Counted from the stretch's first letter, positions 1-7,881 are shown. The stretch is DNA of 44,965 nucleotides from Firmicutes bacterium UBA3936 (GCA_002385745.1 DGEC01000073.1:1-44965), one strand, 5' to 3'. A program made the numbers and translations. The notes: a model not told the origin generated them from the sequence alone.

Positions 1-16
1 AGATGTGTATAAGAAG
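1..16. other. Residual sequencing-adapter sequence at contig end
   Basis: The window opens with AGATGTGTATAAGA, identical to the first 14 bases of the 19-base Tn5/Nextera mosaic end; bases 15-16 (AG) would also fit if three bases of the adapter were lost. An exact 14-base match at position 1 is very unlikely by chance. These bases are best treated as library-preparation residue, not genome, and the window start as a contig end. Confidence 0.85.
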
Positions 17-129
17 TTCCGGCAATACTCGGCGGGGAAAACGGTATGCCAAAAGCAAGCATCTTTAACATGTATTATTTTTCAGCAAAGTGCACAAACC
101 ATGGTTGGAGACAGATTGGAAGGAGGCAC

Positions 130-1125
130 TTGCAAAAGGTGAATGAAAGTGAATTTGCGGAAATATTCAGTGCCCTGAAAAAGGTTGAGAATGAATTGCA
201 GCAGGTGGGGGCAAATCCGGAAAAAAAACAGCGATGCTGCGACCGGCTGCTGGAACTAAGGAAAAGGATGGACAGCTATGTGGAATACTGGCTGCGTTTT
301 GAGGAAAAAATCAATGAACTGCAGGAAAAGTACAATTTCATGCTGCCCGATGAAATGCCGGAATTTTTCTTGCAATCTTTTGGTACTGTTTTTTCAGAAG
401 CTAAAGCCCCTGAAGCTGTCAGTGAAAGTGAAAAAAGAGGGATTAAGATGCTGCTTCTGCAGGATAACGACGGGAACAGCATCCGCTCTTTCCGGCGGGG
501 GCTTGGTTTTATGGAACTGGCAATGATGGATGAAGCCATTCGTGAATTTAAGGAGGTTATCAAGGAAGAGCCGGATTTAATGCTTGCCCATTTATTCCTT
601 GGCATAGCTTATGCTGAACGGGGCATTTTTGATGAGGCAATGCGTGAACTCCGGCTTGTGCAGGCTTTAAACAAGGACAGCAAAATCAGCGCCATTATCC
701 ATAATACAATGGGAAATGTCTATGCCGACAGAGAGCAGTATGAATTGGCCTACAATGAATTTTCCAAAGTGCTGGAGATTGATCCGGATTTTGCAGTGGC
801 ATATTTTAACCTCGGGGCTGTCTGCTATAATCTGCAGCGCTACGAAGAAAGCGCCCAAGCCTTTGAGATGGTAAAGGAAAAATACCCCAGGGACTGGGAG
901 ATATACTATTACCTGGGCAAAATATACCGCAAACTTAAAGATGACGAGCAGGCGCTTGTAAACCTCCTGAAAGCTTCTTGCCTTGCCCCGCGGGAGCCGC
1001 TGGTTGCTTATGAACTGGGCCTCCTTTATGAAGATCTGGGAGAGACCAGGAGGGCTTTGGAAAACTACTATCGCGCCCGCAAGCTTTCTCAAGAAGCCAA
1101 AGGCGAGGAGCAGGAGGCATTATGA
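130..1125 (+). CDS. Tetratricopeptide-repeat protein
   Basis: This is a soluble protein of about 331 residues. The first ~70 residues are charged and heptad-like (likely coiled coil); residues ~125-320 hold about six tandem TPR units, seen as repeated patterns such as G-x-A-Y-A-E-R-G and A-x-x-x-F-x-x-V-L-E-I-D-P. TPR arrays serve as protein-binding scaffolds; no enzymatic motif is visible and the partner is unknown. The reading frame is open back to an ATG at position 46, but I prefer the TTG at 130 (or the GTG at 139) because AGGAGG lies at 121-126 and because the extreme 5' end is adapter-contaminated; spacing to TTG is short (3 nt) and to GTG long (12 nt), so the choice is uncertain. It is the first gene of the SAM by-product run, with about 75 bp before ahcY. 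Confidence 0.8.
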   Translation: MQKVNESEFAEIFSALKKVENELQQVGANPEKKQRCCDRLLELRKRMDSYVEYWLRFEEKINELQEKYNFMLPDEMPEFFLQSFGTVFSEAKAPEAVSESEKRGIKMLLLQDNDGNSIRSFRRGLGFMELAMMDEAIREFKEVIKEEPDLMLAHLFLGIAYAERGIFDEAMRELRLVQALNKDSKISAIIHNTMGNVYADREQYELAYNEFSKVLEIDPDFAVAYFNLGAVCYNLQRYEESAQAFEMVKEKYPRDWEIYYYLGKIYRKLKDDEQALVNLLKASCLAPREPLVAYELGLLYEDLGETRRALENYYRARKLSQEAKGEEQEAL

Positions 1126-1202
1126 AAGATGTTTGGGCAGGAAAAAACAGGCTGATGCAGAAATCTATTGACAGCAAAAAATACTGGAGGAGGAAAGATT
1201 GA
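1122..1202 (+). CDS. Possible 26-residue coupling ORF
   Basis: An ATG at 1122 overlaps the stop of the TPR gene (ATGA) and runs 26 codons to a TGA at 1200-1202, which overlaps the TTG start of ahcY. The predicted peptide is basic and ends in W-R-R-K-D. It fits exactly between its neighbours, as expected of a translational-coupling ORF, but it is short and has no recognisable family, so it could be chance. Confidence 0.25.
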   Translation: MKDVWAGKNRLMQKSIDSKKYWRRKD

Positions 1203-2458
1203 GCATTATCAGAGACCCTTTGCTGGCCCCGGAAGGAAGAATGAAAATCAACTGGGTCAAGGAACACATGCCGGTACTCGGTAAATTGGCCGGGGAATAC
1301 GCACGGACGAAGCCACTGGCAGGGCTGCGGGTAGCAATCTGCCTGCACCTGGAAGCTAAAACTGCCTATATGGCGGAAGTTTTCAGGGATTGCGGGGCGG
1401 AAGTTGCCATTACGGGCAGCAACCCGCTTTCCACACAGGATGATGTTGCCGCCGCCCTGGCCGGGGAAGGCATAACTGTTTATGCCTGGTATAATGCCAC
1501 AGCGGAGGAATATGAAAGTCACTTGCAGAAGACTTTGGAAACGGAACCTCATTTAATTATAGATGACGGAGGAGATCTCACGGCCATGCTGCATACCCGC
1601 TTTGCCTACCTGCTCCCGCAGGTGAGGGGCGGGGCGGAAGAAACTACCACCGGGCTTAACCGCCTGCGGGCCATGGCGGATAAAAAGGCCTTAAAAATTC
1701 CGGTGATGGCCGTTAATGACGCTTATTGTAAATATCTTTTTGACAATCGCTACGGTACCGGACAGTCGGTCTGGGACGGTATTATGCGGGCAACCAACCT
1801 GCTGGTGGCGGGGAAGAATGTAGTCGTTGCCGGCTATGGATGGTGCGGCAAGGGGGTGGCAATGCGGGCCCGGGGGCTTGGCGCCAGGGTAATTGTTTGC
1901 GAAGTAGATCCTGTAAGAGCGATGGAAGCAGTAATGGACGGCAATGTGGTAATACCTCTCCTGGAAGCTTGTCGGTACGGCGATATTTTCGTTACGGTGA
2001 CCGGGTGCAAAGATGTTATGACGGAAGCGCATTTTCTGGAAATGAAGGATGGCGCTATCATTTGCAATGCCGGACACTTTGATGTGGAAATAGATAAGGA
2101 AGCATTAATGCGCCTTGCCGATGAACATTTTCAGGCACGGCGCAATGTTGAGGCCTTCCGGATAAAAGGAAAAAATATTTATTTGCTTGCTTCCGGACGT
2201 TTGGTAAACCTGGCAGCCGCAGACGGACATCCGGCAGAAATTATGGATTTAAGTTTTGCCTTGCAGGTGGAAGCTTTGCTCTACTTAAACAACAACTACG
2301 GCAGCCTGAAAAATGAGGTGCTGCCATTGCCGCGTGCCATTGACGAAAAGGTTGCCCGGTACAAACTGGAAGCTATGGGTATAACGATTGACAGGCTGTC
2401 GGAAGAGCAACTGCAATACCTCCGCAGCTGGGAAACAGGAACCGGAGGGGAAGCATGA
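1199..2458 (+). CDS. ahcY: Adenosylhomocysteinase family (SAH or SIH hydrolase), short archaeal/Thermotoga type
   Basis: NAD-dependent hydrolase splitting S-adenosylhomocysteine (or S-inosylhomocysteine) into homocysteine and the nucleoside, in the cytosol. Of 419 residues, the N-terminal substrate domain has H50-x-E52-x-K54 followed by the NPLSTQDD block, then D-D-G-G-D-L-T; the catalytic EETTTG and ND...K...FDN elements follow, then the Rossmann motif G212-x-G-x-x-G and CNAGHFDVEID. The C-terminal lysine/tyrosine tail of bacterial and eukaryotic enzymes is absent, as in archaeal and Thermotoga short forms. The HxExK signature (rather than HxTxE) is, to my knowledge, shared with hydrolases acting on S-inosylhomocysteine, which fits the deaminase gene 2.5 kb downstream; specificity is inference. 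The TTG start at 1199 has GGAGGAGG just upstream. The stop lies 4 bp into mtnP. Confidence 0.95.
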   Translation: MSIIRDPLLAPEGRMKINWVKEHMPVLGKLAGEYARTKPLAGLRVAICLHLEAKTAYMAEVFRDCGAEVAITGSNPLSTQDDVAAALAGEGITVYAWYNATAEEYESHLQKTLETEPHLIIDDGGDLTAMLHTRFAYLLPQVRGGAEETTTGLNRLRAMADKKALKIPVMAVNDAYCKYLFDNRYGTGQSVWDGIMRATNLLVAGKNVVVAGYGWCGKGVAMRARGLGARVIVCEVDPVRAMEAVMDGNVVIPLLEACRYGDIFVTVTGCKDVMTEAHFLEMKDGAIICNAGHFDVEIDKEALMRLADEHFQARRNVEAFRIKGKNIYLLASGRLVNLAAADGHPAEIMDLSFALQVEALLYLNNNYGSLKNEVLPLPRAIDEKVARYKLEAMGITIDRLSEEQLQYLRSWETGTGGEA

Positions 2459-3240
2459 GGAGACTGGCAATTATCGGCGGTACAGGTGTTTATGATGCTT
2501 TGATGCTGGAAAATGCGGAGGTTTTTTCTGTCACAACCCGCTATGGCAGCGCCCTGCTGAAAAAAGGCACTTACAAAGAGGCGGAAGTGTATTTTTTAGC
2601 CCGGCACGGTGCCGAACATTCCATACCCCCGCACAAGGTTAACTACCGGGCAAATATTGCCGCACTGGTTAAACTGGATGTAACAAGGATTATTGCCACG
2701 GCTGCCGTCGGTTCTTTGAACGCTGAGCTGCCGCCGGGAACCATGGTGCTCTTGGAGCAATTCCTGGATTTTACCAGGAGCAGGGAGAGTACTTTTTTTA
2801 CAGGCGGGGAAGCGGGAGTGGTACATACGGATTTTACGGAACCTTATTGTCCAGGTTTAAACAGGGCTCTTCTTTCTGCAGCCGAAAAAGAAGGGTTGAC
2901 GCTTAAATCAGGAGCAGTATATGTATGCACCGAAGGCCCCCGTTTTGAAACGCCGGCTGAGATTAAAATGTATAAACAGCTGGGAGCAGATGTTGTCGGC
3001 ATGACGAATGTCCCCGAAGTTGTGCTGGCAAGGGAAGCGGGCCTTTGCTACAGCACGGTGGCCATGTGTACCAATTTCGCCGCCGGTATTTCGCCTGAGA
3101 TTTTGACCCATGAGGAAGTGCTTGAAGTGATGGAGGAAAATACCGGTAAAATAAACAGGCTTTTGGCCGCGGTAATCGACGTGGTTGGAACTGACAATAA
3201 ATGCCGCTGCCGGGAGTTGGGCGGCAAAATCCTTCTATAG
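2455..3240 (+). CDS. mtnP: 5'-methylthioadenosine/methylthioinosine phosphorylase
   Basis: Purine-nucleoside phosphorylase family (261 residues), releasing a purine base and 5-methylthioribose-1-phosphate. Visible motifs: the N-terminal I-G-G-T-G phosphate loop, R-H-G near residue 50, TEGPRFET, and MTNVPE of the MTAP branch. The base-recognition segment reads T-N207-F-A209-A-G. Human MTA phosphorylase has Asp at both of these aligned positions to hold the 6-amino group of adenine; Asn/Ala here is the pattern reported for methylthioinosine phosphorylase of Pseudomonas aeruginosa and of 6-oxopurine PNPs. I therefore predict MTI (and possibly deoxyinosine-type) substrates, made by the deaminase encoded at 4939. 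The gene overlaps ahcY by 4 bp and lies 9 bp before mtnA, so translation is probably coupled. Confidence 0.9.
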   Translation: MRRLAIIGGTGVYDALMLENAEVFSVTTRYGSALLKKGTYKEAEVYFLARHGAEHSIPPHKVNYRANIAALVKLDVTRIIATAAVGSLNAELPPGTMVLLEQFLDFTRSRESTFFTGGEAGVVHTDFTEPYCPGLNRALLSAAEKEGLTLKSGAVYVCTEGPRFETPAEIKMYKQLGADVVGMTNVPEVVLAREAGLCYSTVAMCTNFAAGISPEILTHEEVLEVMEENTGKINRLLAAVIDVVGTDNKCRCRELGGKILL

Positions 3241-3249
3241 GAGGCAGCA

Positions 3250-4293
3250 ATGGAAACAATTCGCATAGGAGACAAGAAGGTAGCCTTTCTTGATCAGCGC
3301 AAATTACCGGAGGAAACCATCTACCTGGAGTGCGGCAGCTGGCAGGAAGTTGCTGCAGCCATCAAGCAGATGGTAGTCCGCGGGGCTCCTGCTATCGGGG
3401 CGGCAGCCGCCTTCGGGATGGCCCTGGCGGCCTTTCAATACAATTGGCAGGAGGAAAAGGAATTCCGGGCAAATCTGGAGAGGGCTGCCAAAAGCCTTTT
3501 GGCAGCCCGCCCTACGGCCGTCAATCTGGCCTGGGCGGTGGAAAAAATGGCCGACTCGGCGCAAAAAGCGGCAGGAAAAGAACCGGCTGCCGTGGCGGAG
3601 CTGCTTTGGCAGGAAGCGGTACAGATTGCCGACCGGGACGTTGCCATTAATAAGAGTTTGGGTGATGTGGGGGCAGAACTGATACCCGGAGAAGCGGACA
3701 TACTTACTCACTGCAATGCGGGCGCTTTGGCAACGGTAGGTTACGGCACCGCCCTGGGAGTTGTGCGCAGCGCTGCCGCGCAGGGCAAAAAAGTATCTGT
3801 CTATGCCGGGGAAACACGCCCTTATCTACAGGGTGCCAGGCTCACTGCCTGGGAACTGCAGCAGGATAATATACCTGTGACCCTGATTGCCGACAATATG
3901 GCCGGTTATCTGATGCAGCAGAATAAAATAGACCTGGTGCTGGTAGGTGCAGACCGCATCGCCGCCAACGGTGATACGGCCAATAAAATAGGCACATATT
4001 CCCTGGCTGTCCTGGCGAAGGCCCACGGTATACCCTTTTATGTAGCGGCGCCGCTTTCGACTTTTGATTTGAGCATAAAAAGCGGCAGCCAAATTATTAT
4101 TGAAGAACGCCCGGCCGAGGAGCTGACCCAACTGGCCGGGAAAGCAATTGCCCCAGAAGGTATTAAGTGTTATAATCCGTCCTTTGATGTGACTCCCGCC
4201 CATTTAATAACGGCAATTATTACGGAAAAAGGAATAATTAAAAAGCCGTCAGAAGAAAGCATTGGACGGTTTTTTAAGGAGAAGGGGATATGA
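3250..4293 (+). CDS. mtnA: S-methyl-5-thioribose-1-phosphate isomerase
   Basis: Aldose-ketose isomerase making 5-methylthioribulose-1-phosphate, of the eIF2B-like fold; 347 residues, the usual length. Motifs: RGAPAIG near residue 39, the catalytic Cys155 in THCNAG, ETRPYLQGARLT, and catalytic Asp235 in GADRIAANGDTANKIGTY. It acts on the product of the preceding phosphorylase. The same enzyme accepts 5-deoxyribose-1-phosphate in known DHAP-shunt organisms, so it may also process 5'-deoxyadenosine from radical-SAM enzymes. GGAGG directly precedes the ATG at 3250. Its stop overlaps the next start (ATGA), a strong sign of one transcript. Confidence 0.96.
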   Translation: METIRIGDKKVAFLDQRKLPEETIYLECGSWQEVAAAIKQMVVRGAPAIGAAAAFGMALAAFQYNWQEEKEFRANLERAAKSLLAARPTAVNLAWAVEKMADSAQKAAGKEPAAVAELLWQEAVQIADRDVAINKSLGDVGAELIPGEADILTHCNAGALATVGYGTALGVVRSAAAQGKKVSVYAGETRPYLQGARLTAWELQQDNIPVTLIADNMAGYLMQQNKIDLVLVGADRIAANGDTANKIGTYSLAVLAKAHGIPFYVAAPLSTFDLSIKSGSQIIIEERPAEELTQLAGKAIAPEGIKCYNPSFDVTPAHLITAIITEKGIIKKPSEESIGRFFKEKGI

Positions 4294-4955
4294 CTGCTCT
4301 CCACGGACAAATTATAAAAACAGTGCGGGAAATCAGCAGGGACAAACTGGTGCTCGGAACCTGGGGGAATGTCTCTGCCCGGGAAGGTAAAGGTTTTTGG
4401 ATTACGCCAAGCGGGATGCCCTATGATCAGATGACGGAGAGTGATTTGGTTTATATCAATCCGGCGGACGGCAAATTTACCGGCCGCTGGAAACCGTCGT
4501 CCGAATGGCGGCTTCATGCCGAGATTTACCGCAGGCGTCCCGACTGCGGCGCCATTGTACATACCCACAGTATTTATGCCACGGCCTTTGCCGTCGCCCG
4601 GACTGCCGTACTGCCCGTGACCGAGGATATAGCGCAGGTGACGGGAGGAAGGGTTGAAGTTGCGGACTACGCTCTGTCCGGCACTCAGGAATTGGCTGTC
4701 AATGCCGCCAAGGCGCTTGGCGATAGAAACGCAGTGCTTTTAGCCGGACACGGGCTGGTGGGAACTGCTGCTGACTTGCAGGAAGCATTAAAGGTGTGTC
4801 AAATAGTGGAGAAGACCGCTCAAGTGATGCTGCTCGCCCGGCTGCTGGGCGAAATTCATGTACTGGAAGAAGAGGACGTGAGGAGGCTAAGGCATTTTTA
4901 TCTGACGGGATACGGTCCCGGCAGGGGGGAGGATAATAATGAAAACATTAATTAA
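4290..4955 (+). CDS. Class II aldolase (fuculose-1-phosphate aldolase family), probable 5-methylthioribulose-1-phosphate aldolase
   Basis: Zinc-dependent class II aldolase/adducin-fold enzyme of 221 residues. Visible: GTWGNVSARE at the N-terminus, S-S-E-W..H-A-E with the catalytic glutamate, the metal-binding pair H-T-H-S, and the third ligand in AGHGLVG. Sitting directly after mtnA, it matches the Ald2-type enzyme of the DHAP shunt, which cleaves 5-methylthioribulose-1-phosphate (or 5-deoxyribulose-1-phosphate) to dihydroxyacetone phosphate and 2-(methylthio)acetaldehyde (or acetaldehyde). MtnB dehydratase belongs to the same superfamily and is the main alternative; no mtnW/X/C/D genes accompany it here, which favours the aldolase. 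It overlaps mtnA by 4 bp and mtaD by 17 bp. Confidence 0.85.
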   Translation: MTALHGQIIKTVREISRDKLVLGTWGNVSAREGKGFWITPSGMPYDQMTESDLVYINPADGKFTGRWKPSSEWRLHAEIYRRRPDCGAIVHTHSIYATAFAVARTAVLPVTEDIAQVTGGRVEVADYALSGTQELAVNAAKALGDRNAVLLAGHGLVGTAADLQEALKVCQIVEKTAQVMLLARLLGEIHVLEEEDVRRLRHFYLTGYGPGRGEDNNENIN

Positions 4956-6234
4956 GAACGTGACGGTATTAACGGTTAATAAAGACAATGAAATTATAAG
5001 CAATGCCGATGTGGTGATTGACGGGCAGATTATAGCATATGCCGGTCCCAAAAAACAGTGGCAGGAAGAGTTTTCACAAGTTATCGAAGGGCAGGGGAAC
5101 ATGGTCATGCCCGGTTTTGTAAACGCTCATTGTCATGCGGCAATGACCCTGTTCCGCTCCTATGCCGACGACCTGCCTCTGATGGAATGGCTGGAAAAAA
5201 AGATCTTTCCCACTGAAAGCCGCCTGCAGGGGGAAGACGTTTACTGGGGGACGATGCTGGCCATTGCGGAAATGCTGAAAAGCGGCACCACAACCTTTGC
5301 CGACATGTATTTTTTTATGGATGATGTTGCCCGTGCAGTAGAAGAGTCGGGAATCCGCGCCGTTCTTTCCCGGGGACTTACAAGCACCGGTAATGACGGG
5401 GGAGAAGAAGGGCTGCGGGAGAATGAGGAGTTTGTGAAAAACTGGCATGGCAAGGCCGACGGCAGGATAACTGCCATGCTCGGCCCCCACGCGCCCTACA
5501 CATGTTCAGTGTCTTTTTTGCAGAAGGTTCTGGCCGTGCGTGAAAAGCTGGATGTTCCCTTGCAGATTCACCTGGCCGAAACCCATGATGAGGTCGAACA
5601 GATCCAGGCGCAGTACGGAGTTTCACCTGTGAAGCACTTGAAAAATGCAGGACTGTTGGAAAGCCCTGTTCTGGCAGCCCACTGTGTGCACCTTTCCACT
5701 GAGGATATGGAAATACTTCAGGAATATGATGTCCGGATTGCCCATAACCCCGGAAGCAATCTAAAACTGGGCAGCGGAATCGCGCCTGTTCCCGAATTAT
5801 TGCAGCGCGGGGTAACTGTCGGCCTGGGAACGGACGGAGCGGCCAGCAACAACAACCTGGATATGCTGGAGGAAATGCGCCTTGCCGCTCTGTTGCACAA
5901 GGGAGCCTGTCTGGATGCCACTGTCATCAGCGCAGAGGAGGCGCTGGCCATGGCAACCAGGGAAAGTGCCAGGGCTGTTTTCCTTCCGAAAACAGGCATG
6001 ATTTCCCCGGGGAAAAAGGCAGACTTGCTGTTGATTGATTTACAAAAAGTACATTTAACTCCACGGCATAATCCGGCTTCACTCCTTGTTTATGCCGCCC
6101 AGCCGTCGGATATAAAAATGGTAATGGTAGACGGCAAAATTCTTTGCCGGGACGGCGAACTTTTAACAATGGACGAGGAAAAGATTATCTACCATGCCGA
6201 AAAAAGGGCAAAGCATTTACTGGCAGGCATCTAG
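4939..6234 (+). CDS. mtaD: 5-methylthioadenosine/S-adenosylhomocysteine deaminase
   Basis: Amidohydrolase-superfamily deaminase (431 residues) converting MTA to methylthioinosine and SAH to S-inosylhomocysteine; 5'-deoxyadenosine is a known alternative substrate. Metal and catalytic residues are all visible: H64-x-H66 in NAHCHAAM, H211 and E214 in HLAETHDE, H248, and D299 in GTDGAASNN. PLMEWLEKKIFP is typical of this subfamily and separates it from guanine deaminases. GGGGGAGG precedes the ATG at 4939 inside the end of the aldolase gene. Being the last gene of the run, it supplies the 6-oxopurine substrates that the phosphorylase and hydrolase at its head seem built for. A hairpin terminator follows at 6247. 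Confidence 0.93.
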   Translation: MKTLIKNVTVLTVNKDNEIISNADVVIDGQIIAYAGPKKQWQEEFSQVIEGQGNMVMPGFVNAHCHAAMTLFRSYADDLPLMEWLEKKIFPTESRLQGEDVYWGTMLAIAEMLKSGTTTFADMYFFMDDVARAVEESGIRAVLSRGLTSTGNDGGEEGLRENEEFVKNWHGKADGRITAMLGPHAPYTCSVSFLQKVLAVREKLDVPLQIHLAETHDEVEQIQAQYGVSPVKHLKNAGLLESPVLAAHCVHLSTEDMEILQEYDVRIAHNPGSNLKLGSGIAPVPELLQRGVTVGLGTDGAASNNNLDMLEEMRLAALLHKGACLDATVISAEEALAMATRESARAVFLPKTGMISPGKKADLLLIDLQKVHLTPRHNPASLLVYAAQPSDIKMVMVDGKILCRDGELLTMDEEKIIYHAEKRAKHLLAGI

Positions 6235-6246
6235 CCTAATAGCAAA

Positions 6247-6267
6247 AGCCCGGAAAAGGCCCGGGCT
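6247..6267. terminator. Bidirectional hairpin terminator between mtaD and the YhcN-like gene
   Basis: AGCCCGG (6247-6253) pairs with CCGGGCT (6261-6267) over a 7-nt loop. On the minus strand a TTTT tract follows; on the plus strand TTTT lies slightly farther away. It sits between two convergent genes. Confidence 0.7.
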
Positions 6268-6288
6268 AGTGTATTTTAGCGGCAGTTA

Positions 6289-6819
6289 TTATTCATCTGA
6301 TTCGGATTTAATACGGTTCAATACATCGGTAATCTGGTCAAAAAAGGCGGATATCGGTTCACCTTCCTGGATTCCCTGGGAAATATCCCTTAACTGTTTA
6401 ACTATGTCGGGATTGGCGGAGACGTAGGCGTTGACAATGCTGGGCTCCCTGTCTTCTATCTGCCGTGCCACTTCTTCTTTAATTTCTTTCTCACCTTTAG
6501 CCGCCGTTTCTTCCCGCTCCAGGGTAATGCCGACCAGAGCCATATTGGAAATAACTACGACAACTGAGCGGTCCACACCGTCAACCTTTGCTGCTATGTC
6601 TGCAATTCTCTCGGCCATTTCCGTGGCTTCCATCCGCGGCTGTTCGTCTGGCTGTTCCTCCGGGTCCGGCCGCTTGTTTTCAGCCCGGTTCTGCTCCATT
6701 CGAGTATCGGGCACAGGCTGCCGTTCTGCCTCCGGCCTGCGGAAATAAGAACAACCGGCCAGATACAGGGCCGCCGTCAAAAACAAGAAGAAAAACACAA
6801 TAAATTTTTTATTTTTCAC
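6289..6819 (-). CDS. YhcN/YlaJ-family sporulation lipoprotein
   Basis: Exported lipoprotein of 176 residues. The N-terminus is K-N-K-K followed by a phenylalanine/leucine-rich membrane segment and a lipobox L20-A-G-C23, so Cys23 should be lipidated. A proline/glutamate-rich linker (residues ~27-65) follows, then the YhcN/YlaJ domain: the A-E-R-I-A-D..V-D-G-V-x-x-S-V-V-V-V-I pattern and a C-terminal helical part. Family members belong to spores and germinating cells of Bacillus. A very strong AAGGAGGTGAT lies just before the ATG. The gene is alone, convergent with mtaD and divergent from surE. The exact molecular role of the family is unknown. Confidence 0.85.
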   Translation of the reverse strand: MKNKKFIVFFFLFLTAALYLAGCSYFRRPEAERQPVPDTRMEQNRAENKRPDPEEQPDEQPRMEATEMAERIADIAAKVDGVDRSVVVVISNMALVGITLEREETAAKGEKEIKEEVARQIEDREPSIVNAYVSANPDIVKQLRDISQGIQEGEPISAFFDQITDVLNRIKSESDE

Positions 6820-6905
6820 CTTATCACCTCCTTACGCTAATAGTTTTTGATTGAATTGCATTTTTATACTGGAAGGAATTTAACAATTGCTTGCGGAGGG
6901 ATTGT

Positions 6906-7670
6906 ATGCGCATTTTACTGACAAACGACGATGGGATTTTTGCGGAGGGCTTGCAGGTTTTGGTGCAGGAAATAAAAAAAATCGCGGAAACCTATGTTGT
7001 GGCGCCCGACCATGAGCAGAGCGCCACAGGCCATGCTATTACAATGCACCGCCCTCTCAGGGCGGAAAAGGTCCGCTACTTTCATTCGGAAAATGTGCAT
7101 GCCTGGTCTGTAAACGGCACTCCTGCCGATTGCGTTAAACTGGGAGTAGAGGCGCTGCTGCCCACAAGGCCCGATTTGGTTGTTTCCGGAATCAACCGCG
7201 GAGCCAACCTGGGGACGGACGTCATTTACTCCGGTACGGTATCGGCCGCTATCGAGGGAACGGTGCTGGGAATACCCGCCGTGGCCGTGAGCCTGACGGA
7301 ATACGATAATCCCCGCTATGAATATGCGGCCCAATTTACAGCCCGCCTGGCGAGACAGCTGGACGAAAGAGAAATACCCGAGGGATTGCTCTTAAATGTC
7401 AACGTGCCCGGCTGCGACCCCGGTAAAATAAAAGGAGTTGCCGTCTGCCCGCTTGGCATCAGGCAGTATATTAATACCTTTGAGAAAAGGACCGATCCCC
7501 GCGGACGCACGTATTACTGGCTGGCGGGCGAACTGGTGGATAGCGACGGCAACGAAGATACCGATGTGGCGGCGATAAAAAACTGCAAAATCTCAATCAC
7601 TCCCATTCAGCAGAACCTGACAAATTTTGACTTGCTGGAAAAAATAAAAGGCTGGAAAATCGAACTATAG
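6906..7670 (+). CDS. surE: 5'/3'-nucleotidase SurE
   Basis: Metal-dependent survival-protein nucleotidase that dephosphorylates nucleoside 5'- and 3'-monophosphates; about 254 residues. Motifs: LLTNDDG with the metal-binding Asp8-Asp9, the conserved S-A-x-G-H-A block, V-N-G-T-P-A-D-C-V, and SGINRGANLG-x-D..YSGTVSAA-x-E-G. The frame is open from 6891, but the ATG at 6906 is chosen because GGAGGG lies 5 nt before it and the SurE N-terminus M-R-I-L-L-T-N-D-D begins there. It heads a plus-strand run with ypmA and deoC, so the run begins with nucleotide and deoxyribose-phosphate salvage. Confidence 0.95.
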   Translation: MRILLTNDDGIFAEGLQVLVQEIKKIAETYVVAPDHEQSATGHAITMHRPLRAEKVRYFHSENVHAWSVNGTPADCVKLGVEALLPTRPDLVVSGINRGANLGTDVIYSGTVSAAIEGTVLGIPAVAVSLTEYDNPRYEYAAQFTARLARQLDEREIPEGLLLNVNVPGCDPGKIKGVAVCPLGIRQYINTFEKRTDPRGRTYYWLAGELVDSDGNEDTDVAAIKNCKISITPIQQNLTNFDLLEKIKGWKIEL

Positions 7671-7677
7671 GAGAGGA

Positions 7678-7860
7678 ATGATTGACGTGGAAAACCAGGA
7701 CAAGCAAAAGCCGGAATTAATCGCTACACTTAAACTAAAACAATATAACGAATTCTACCGGGTTGTGGACTTTTTAAACCGCAACCTGAAACGGTATAAC
7801 CTGATGTTTGGCCTGACAAAAAAAGATGATGACATGATCCTTTCTGTTTACGAGTTTTAA
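7678..7860 (+). CDS. ypmA: YpmA-like small protein (DUF4264)
   Basis: A 60-residue cytosolic protein. The core pattern Y-N-E-F-Y-R-V-V-D-F-L-N-R-N-L-K and N-L-M-F-G-L followed by a short beta strand ending in V-Y-x-F matches the Bacillus YpmA family, whose function is unknown. AGGAGAGG overlaps the end of surE immediately upstream. Its TAA at 7858-7860 is in the same frame as the following deoC. Confidence 0.75.
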   Translation: MIDVENQDKQKPELIATLKLKQYNEFYRVVDFLNRNLKRYNLMFGLTKKDDDMILSVYEF

Positions 7861-7881
7861 AGGTTTAAAGAAGGTGATTTT

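Noticed and set aside
46..129. N-terminal extension of the TPR protein from the ATG at 46
   Set aside because: No ribosome-binding site, unlike the rest of the protein in composition, and close to adapter-contaminated sequence.
935..1552. 205-codon open frame antisense to the TPR gene and ahcY
   Set aside because: No conserved motif and overlaps two convincing plus-strand genes.
6891..6905. surE starting at ATG 6891
   Set aside because: The ATG at 6906 has the correct ribosome-binding spacing and gives the canonical N-terminus.
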